From positions 1 through 35,841 of the forward strand of contig MNCI01006539.1 of NCBI GenBank assembly GCA_015680685.1: DNA of 35,841 nucleotides, read 5' to 3'. Within the stretch, counting starts at the first letter, position 1, and the number at the start of each line of letters is the position of its first letter. Below are positions 31,201-35,841 of this stretch, piece by piece. Below the pieces are notes generated by a model, which did not search any database, was not told the DNA's origin, and worked only from the letters and a program-made list of their open reading frames with translations. The stretch comes from Gnetum montanum (taxonomy: Eukaryota > Streptophyta > Gnetopsida > Gnetales > Gnetaceae). Both the position numbers and the translations under genes were made by a program.

Positions 31201-31659
31201 GATGCATGCCTAGGGATCCACGATCTTTCCTTAGAGATATCTAAGGTAAACATTTATGGAAAGATCAAGAAGAAGAAAGTTCCATGCATCGCATACAGTG
31301 ACTCATCGGGTGATGACATGGAGGAATGCTCCACATCTCCTACATGCAACAGGTGTGCCCTAGAAACTCTGAGACAAAGGTGCTTGTATGTAGCAACCAC
31401 ACAACAAGTGGACACCCCGTGGTTGATAGCTAGTCGAAAGAGAAATCCACCAATGTGCATGGAACGAACTGGGGGAACAACTCATGCCCTCAACGAAGGC
31501 ATAGATACATTGGAATATGAGCATCGCCAACTTCCATCCCTTAATCTAAGAACATCAATTGGAAGAAGTTGGACACTTTTAAGAAATTCAAACAGGTGCT
31601 CATTATTTCAGATCTCTTCCTTTCCATTCAGTCATGGGGGAGATGGCCACCTATGCTAA
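28294..31659 (+). pseudogene. Gag-protease polyprotein of E (one frame, several stops)
   Basis: From the ATG at 28294 to the stop at 31657-31659, a span of 3,366 bases, the code stays in a single frame. Stops lie at 28465, 29059, 29083, 29353, 29545, 29842 and 30229, and more between 30270 and 30810. Domains in order: N-terminal region with DTRDYHP; Ser/His/Pro-rich then charged stretch (28940-29160); Retrotrans_gag (about 29260-29790: AESWYWSLEPKTIRRW and HGYAQWDQLHHLVDGLRYE); a Lys/Glu-rich coil; a variant knuckle at 30127-30165; a Pro/Tyr/Gln linker; an aspartic protease (PLIYLQVT, catalytic Asp at 30952 in LLDSS where D has LLDLGS, and PIIMGRAWLS); and an open C-terminal extension to SHGGDGHLC. 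The last 276 codons (30829-31659) are uninterrupted. No polymerase domain follows. Confidence 0.88.
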
Positions 31660-33003
31660 TTATTTGGGGCCCTAAGTTCTTTTAAGTTTTTGTTTTACAC
31701 ATTTTTGTTTTACAAATTTCTTTTTTTGTTTTTGTTTTCCAACATCATTATACTTTTTCATTTTTTTGTGAGTGTGTGTGTGTGTGTGTTATCCATCTTG
31801 TAAGTTTGTCACCCAATAAGTGTTCTTCATGATGGTATGAACTATTTTTATATTGATTGCTAATGTTTGGTTTTTATCTTTAAGTCATGATGTTGATACT
31901 AAGGTATGGTTCTTTTGATATGATAGGCAATGAGTCCACTTCATCCATCCATCCACAAATTTCTATGGTCTCTCTCAGCTTGGAAATGTATAGTCCCTTT
32001 CTACATAAGAACTATAATGAATCGGTGACTGGGCATTTCTTAAACTAAGGACAGACTCAAGGATTGAAAAGGGTGTGACTTCAAGGGAACTTGATGCATT
32101 TGTGTTGGCCATTCTCTTGGGTGCTTGGATGTTTTCTTCTTGAGTTTTATTACCACTTCGATGTTACCCAATTATCGGGAAGCTGAGCAAATAAAAATAA
32201 CAAAGTCTCTACATGGTATGGTTCTCACGTATAAACACATAAAACAAAAAAAAAAAAACAAAAAACAAGAGAAAAAAAGAAAGAGAAGAGAAAGTGAGAA
32301 TTCAAAGCACACCCCTTAGACAAAATAATCATTTGGGCTACAAGCACTGGTTATGGAACTAAAATAAAAATGTTCCCTCTAACTACGACCCTTCTCACTT
32401 CCCATTCTCTACTCCTTTGTTTCGTCGGAATGGTGGTGGCTCTTGGGTGAAGGCATTCTTGTTACTTCAAGGGGATGGATTGGCCAAATGCATTAATGTG
32501 AAGTCACTGAAAGTGGTTTGTTTGAGGCTAGACTTGGAATGGGATCTACTAAGTCACATTAATCATGAACTACACAAGGGGTTGTACACCACCTTGTTCC
32601 TGGGATTCCATTCCATTCTCTTCTCTCCATCCTTCTCTCCATTGTTCACCTCATTGCCGATTGTATCATTAGTGTATATTTTGGTTGACACATTATTTTC
32701 TTTTTGGTAACTTCTTGAGGTTAAGACTTTAACTCTTATTCCAAATGACATTCCTAGAGCCTACGGACTCTTTGAATGTGGGTTTGTTAGGGCATTAAAG
32801 GCATGAGGCTGCTTTGGGGAGGACCCACTGACATTCCTATTTGGTGCATCAGTTAAATTCTTTTCCCTAACATTTTTGCAATCTATATTATTTTGTTCAT
32901 TTCCATCTTGACATCCATTTCATCAATGTTATAGTTATCTCTTTTTCTCCATCTTTCTTATTCCTTTTCCTTCTCCATTCTATCGCTACTGGAGGTTTGC
33001 TCT

Positions 33004-33015
33004 TAGTCATGGGGG
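33004..33015 (+). other. Internal polypurine-like motif of E
   Basis: TAGTCATGGGGG is followed by the palindrome GGTCCGGACC. It is a near copy of the true polypurine tract 538 bases downstream. Confidence 0.6.
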
Positions 33016-33116
33016 TCCGGACCCAAATTTTTTCGATTTTCTCTTAACCCTTACACCTTCGGTAGTCTCCATGAATATATCTCTAGACCCGTATTTGCCA
33101 TACCACAACTCAACCA

Positions 33117-33374
33117 ATGGACCTTTCACTGAAGCAAGGTATCAACTACATTGAAATTCATTTACCCCAATATAAAGACTATGTTGTGTGTGCAGATAGC
33201 AATCATGCAACAAGGGATTGGATCTGGAGAGAACACTTGGAATGGAGTGGTGCTGAAGCAGCTATGCAAGGAGCAAGACCAATGGCGCGCTTATGGATAG
33301 ACAACGAAAGGTGCAATCTTGGCATTGATAGTGGCAAAACTTCTTTCTCTCTCTCTTTCTCAACTGCCAAATGA
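33117..33374 (+). CDS. Short ORF of unknown function in the 3' region of E
   Basis: An open frame of 85 codons from ATG 33117. It opens MDLSLKQGINYIEIHLP and carries NHATRDWIWREHLEW and DNERCNLG. D and F have homologous readings with the same opening and the same DW.W..HLE and DNER..NLG blocks, damaged by a stop (D) or frameshifts (F). A TGTGTGTGCAG directly before the codons for the NH block could be a splice acceptor, so this could also be an exon. No known domain, signal peptide or membrane segment is visible. Conservation may merely reflect shared element DNA. Confidence 0.35.
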   Translation: MDLSLKQGINYIEIHLPQYKDYVVCADSNHATRDWIWREHLEWSGAEAAMQGARPMARLWIDNERCNLGIDSGKTSFSLSFSTAK

Positions 33375-33540
33375 GGCCTAATGTCAAATGTATAAAGTGT
33401 TCACTTTTGTTGTCGTGAACACTAGTTTTTTCTTATCTTGTAATGATGATCCATTCACATGTCATCCCATTAGTTCCATTTGAGTCAATAATCCCATACC
33501 ATTCCAATATTTTGTAAGGAACTCAAGGATGAGTTTTTAT

Positions 33541-33555
33541 TCAGTCATGGGGGTA
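33541..33555 (+). other. Polypurine tract of E
   Basis: TCAGTCATGGGGGTA abuts the TGATGGGACG start of the 3' LTR. It is the site where plus-strand DNA synthesis would be primed. Confidence 0.85.
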
Positions 33556-33707
33556 TGATGGGACGCAATATTGCATGGGCCGTAATATCGTGGGGGATGC
33601 GATATCGCGTCCCCTGTGATATCGCGTAAGCAATATCATAGTGCACCGTCAAATCTATAAATAAGAGGAAACCCTCCCTTATTTCTCATTCTAGGCCTAG
33701 ACCATAG
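33556..33707 (+). repeat. Truncated 3' LTR of E
   Basis: The first 152 bases match the start of the 5' LTR, from TGATGGGACG to CTAGACCATAG, and then stop at the start of F. The five GATATC-type sites here differ in number and spacing from the six in the 5' LTR. Confidence 0.88.
33567..33663 (+). promoter_or_regulatory. LTR promoter of E (3' copy): five-site lattice and TATA box
   Basis: Sites start at 33567, 33584, 33601, 33618 and 33632 (spacings 17, 17, 17, 14); two are GATATC, the others AATATT or AATATC. TATAAATA starts at 33656, again 24 bases after the last site starts. Transcription from here would run into F. Confidence 0.68.
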
Positions 33708-34553
33708 TGATGAGTGGCGAGGTACCCCTACACACAACCATATGAAACGAGCGTAGCACGCACGATCTGGTCAAATTCCGCAGACTAAATGCCTATGCGC
33801 TTTATGGAATACTTAAGGTTAATTGTTTATTGTTTTTCTAAACTTACTTGTAGTTGTCACGGTATATGGTTAAGTAAGCCCAACGTATATGATTTTTATA
33901 TCTTTTTATGTTTTTCTCCTATGCTATGAGGTGAAGGGTTGAGAAGACTAACTAACTCTAACTAATAACTAAGTCTAAATTAACTAGCGTCAGCATCCGT
34001 TCCAACTTACCGTACACACCCTAAACTATGAAACCGCGGCTACCAAACGCTAATCGTTATTGGGATCACCATGCGTAACACACGTGCTCGAAGTGGTCAT
34101 ACTGAGGCACTTAACTAGCCTAAGTGTAATGAGTAGCCAATTCCTTGACTAGCCGTACACATCCGTAGATGCTCATAATCAAGTCATACTCATGCCGTGC
34201 TATTGCAGATAATAAATAACAGGTAAGAAATAACATGTAATAAAATCCTATTCCATGCACTACAAGGTTTATCCACAAAGCTCGTCTTTATTGCTGTACA
34301 CAACTTGCGTTCAGGTACAAAGCTGCTCGAATAAAGATCTATTCACTTGGGGACTCCTATTGCAGGCACATGGAGAATTAATCTATCTCTGGAGTGATCA
34401 AACTGCCAGAGCTTCGCTACTTCTAGATCTGGATGGGAAATAAGGGGAGTGTCACCTCTTATTTATAGATTTGACGGTGGACCATGATATCGCGTATGCG
34501 ATATTGCAGGGGACAACACGATATCGCGATGGCTGCGATATCACGTCTTATCA
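33708..34553 (-). repeat. 3' LTR of F
   Basis: It runs from TGATGAGTGGCG to CGTCTTATCA and matches the LTRs of D and, in reverse, E over its length. Confidence 0.9.
34460..34542 (-). promoter_or_regulatory. LTR promoter of F: GATATC lattice and TATA box
   Basis: On the - strand, sites begin at 34542, 34525, 34505 and 34491 (spacings 17, 20, 14), as in D. TATAAATA begins at 34467, 24 bases after the last site begins. Confidence 0.7.
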
Positions 34554-34568
34554 TACCCCCATGACTGA
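34554..34568 (-). other. Polypurine tract of F
   Basis: The - strand reads TCAGTCATGGGGGTA directly before the LTR, identical to that of E. Confidence 0.85.
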
Positions 34569-35841
34569 ATGAAAACTCATTCTCAAGTTCCTTACAATAA
34601 TATTGGGAAGGTATGGAATTATTGAGGGGAATGGAACTAATGGGATGACATGTGAATGGATCTTCATTACAAGACTTGACAAAACTGGTGTTCATGACAA
34701 CAAGGATGAACACCTTATTACAATGACATCAAGCATTAGTTGGCAGTTGAGAAAGAGAGAGAGAAAGAAGTGTTGCTGCTGCCAACACCAAGATTGCACC
34801 TTTCGTTGTTCATCTATAAGCGCGCCATCGAACTTGCTCCTTGCATAGCTATTTCAACATTGCTCCATTCCAAGTGTTTGTTCCAAATCCAATCTGTTGT
34901 TTGCATGATTGCCATCTACACACACAACACAATCTTGTATTAGCAAGGGTAAATGAATCATCATGCAATTGATACCTTGCTTCGGTGTAAGTCCATTGGC
35001 TAGGTTGTGGTATGGCTGATTTGGATTGGGGGATATATTAGTGATGATTGCCGAAGGTGTAGGGGTTAGAAAGAAAAATCAAAAACTTCAGGGCTAGGAG
35101 AAAATCGAAAAAATCATGCCCCGTACCCCCATGACTAATCGTGAACCTCCAGTAGCATTAGAATGGGGAAAGGAAAGAAGAAGAAAGAAAGATAGATAAA
35201 AAGGAACAACTATAGCATCGATGAAATGAATGTCAAGATGGTAATGAACAAAATAATAATTAATTGCAAAATGTTAGGGAAAAGAGTTTAACTGAGGCAC
35301 CAAATAAGAATGTCAGTGGGTCCTCCCCAAAGTAACTCATGCCCTTAATGCCCTGACAATCCCACATTCAAAGAGTCCATAGGCTCTGGGAATGTCATTT
35401 GGAACAAGAGTTAAAGTCTTAACCATAAGAATTTACCAAAAAAAAAACAATGCATTAACCAAAATATATATACTAATGATACAATCGACAATGAGGTGAA
35501 TAATGGAGAGAAGGATGGAGAGAAGAGAATGGAATGGAATCCCAAGGACAATGTGGTGTACAGCCCCTTGTGTGTTATATGATTAATGGGACTTAGCAAA
35601 TCTCATTCCAACTCTGGTCTCAAACCAACCACTTCCAGTGACTTCGCGTCAATGCATTTGGCCAATCCATCCCCTTGAGTAACAATAATGCCACCCCAAG
35701 AGTCACCACCATTCTGGAAAAAAAAAGAAGAGAATGGGAAGCGAAAAGGACCTTAGTTAGAGGGAACACTTTGGTTCCATAACCAGTGCTTGTAGCCCAA
35801 GTTTATTCCGTCTAAGGGGTGTGCTTTGAATTCTCACTTTT
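34569..35841 (-). other. 3' region of F
   Basis: It aligns in reverse with 32291-33540 of E and with 12088 to about 13330 of D. It includes a frameshifted copy of the short ORF (about 34745-34990) and the internal AGTCATGGGGG (35126-35136, - strand). A partial duplication of GGTTAGGAGAAAATCGAAAA-like sequence lies at about 35060-35120. No enzyme domain is present. Confidence 0.7.

Larger units (their letters stand above)
31660..33540 (+). other. 3' region of E (non-enzyme interior)
   Basis: This 1.9 kb stretch aligns with 12088-13973 of D. It holds a TG microsatellite near 31771-31790, a T-rich tandem repeat (31684-31740), an A-rich run near 32250-32280, a hydrophobic frame at 32417-32710 that is not kept in D, the internal AGTCATGGGGG at 33005-33015, and the short frame 33117-33374. 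There is no reverse transcriptase or integrase. Confidence 0.7.
27345..33707 (+). mobile_element. Element E: second member of the D family, 3' LTR cut by F
   Basis: The + strand order is 5' LTR (845 bases), Asp-type primer site, broken Gag-protease frame, a 1.9 kb 3' region with a short ORF, polypurine tract, and the first 152 bases of the 3' LTR, which stops where F begins. With a full 3' LTR it would be about 7.06 kb, matching D (7,002). It lacks reverse transcriptase and integrase, as D does. Confidence 0.9.
33708..35841 (-). mobile_element. Element F: third member of the D family, 3' end only in window
   Basis: A complete 846-base 3' LTR in - orientation is followed, to the right, by the polypurine tract and about 1.28 kb of 3' region that aligns in reverse with 32291-33540 of E. 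The gag-protease and 5' LTR lie beyond the window. Its abrupt start within the 3' LTR of E points to insertion there, with CATAG (33703-33707) as the expected target duplication. Confidence 0.88.

Noticed and set aside
32417-32710. Hydrophobic frame in the 3' region of E that might be an envelope remnant
   Set aside because: The matching DNA in D and F is frameshifted within the hydrophobic part and no signal peptide or envelope layout is visible, so shared element DNA explains it.
34603-34848. + strand frames in the 3' region of F
   Set aside because: They run against the element's own orientation and overlap the decayed short ORF on the - strand.

Overview
This window is repeat-rich nuclear DNA from a plant, most likely a flowering plant. 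I see no host gene. Almost everything recognisable is a decayed LTR retrotransposon: Ty1/copia and Ty3/gypsy polyprotein pieces, plant-type primer-binding sites (initiator-Met and Asp tRNA types), polypurine tracts and LTRs. No rRNA, tRNA, CRISPR array or bacterial-style operon is visible. The species cannot be named from what is here.

Layout, left to right. (A) 1-2025 is the 3' half of a Ty1/copia pol remnant on the + strand, with a probable 3' LTR at 2314-2760. (B) 3844-10337 is an old copia-type element on the - strand. It has two ~1.09 kb LTRs, a Met-type primer site and a typical copia polypurine tract. Its interior holds a gag remnant and an extra ORF resembling the 'putative plant transposon protein' family, but no protease, integrase or reverse transcriptase. 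(C) 10399-26695 is a Ty3/gypsy element of Athila/Tat type on the + strand, with a truncated 5' LTR, broken gag-pol, an extra 3' ORF remnant and a 3' LTR. (D) 11272-18273 is a 7,002-base element on the - strand nested in the gag of C. It has 801-base LTRs and a perfect CCTTA target duplication. (E) 27345-33707 is a + strand member of the same family as D. (F) 33708 to the window end is a third member, on the - strand, apparently inserted into the 3' LTR of E.

D, E and F form the most interesting part. They look like one non-autonomous family of about 7 kb. The Asp-type primer site is seen in D and E. D and E each carry one broken ~1,120-codon Gag-protease reading frame and no reverse transcriptase or integrase; the coding end of F lies outside the window. 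All five LTR promoters carry a regular lattice of GATATC palindromes whose nearest site starts exactly 24 bases before the TATA box. The motif AGTCATGGGGG occurs three times, at the end of the ORF, mid-3' region and true polypurine tract. A short reading frame lies between the last two. Mobilisation would need enzymes from another element.

Relative order, inferred: D is younger than C, because it interrupts it with an intact duplication; F is younger than E; B has more diverged LTRs than D and looks older. All coding regions carry stops or frameshifts, so nothing here is likely to be active on its own.
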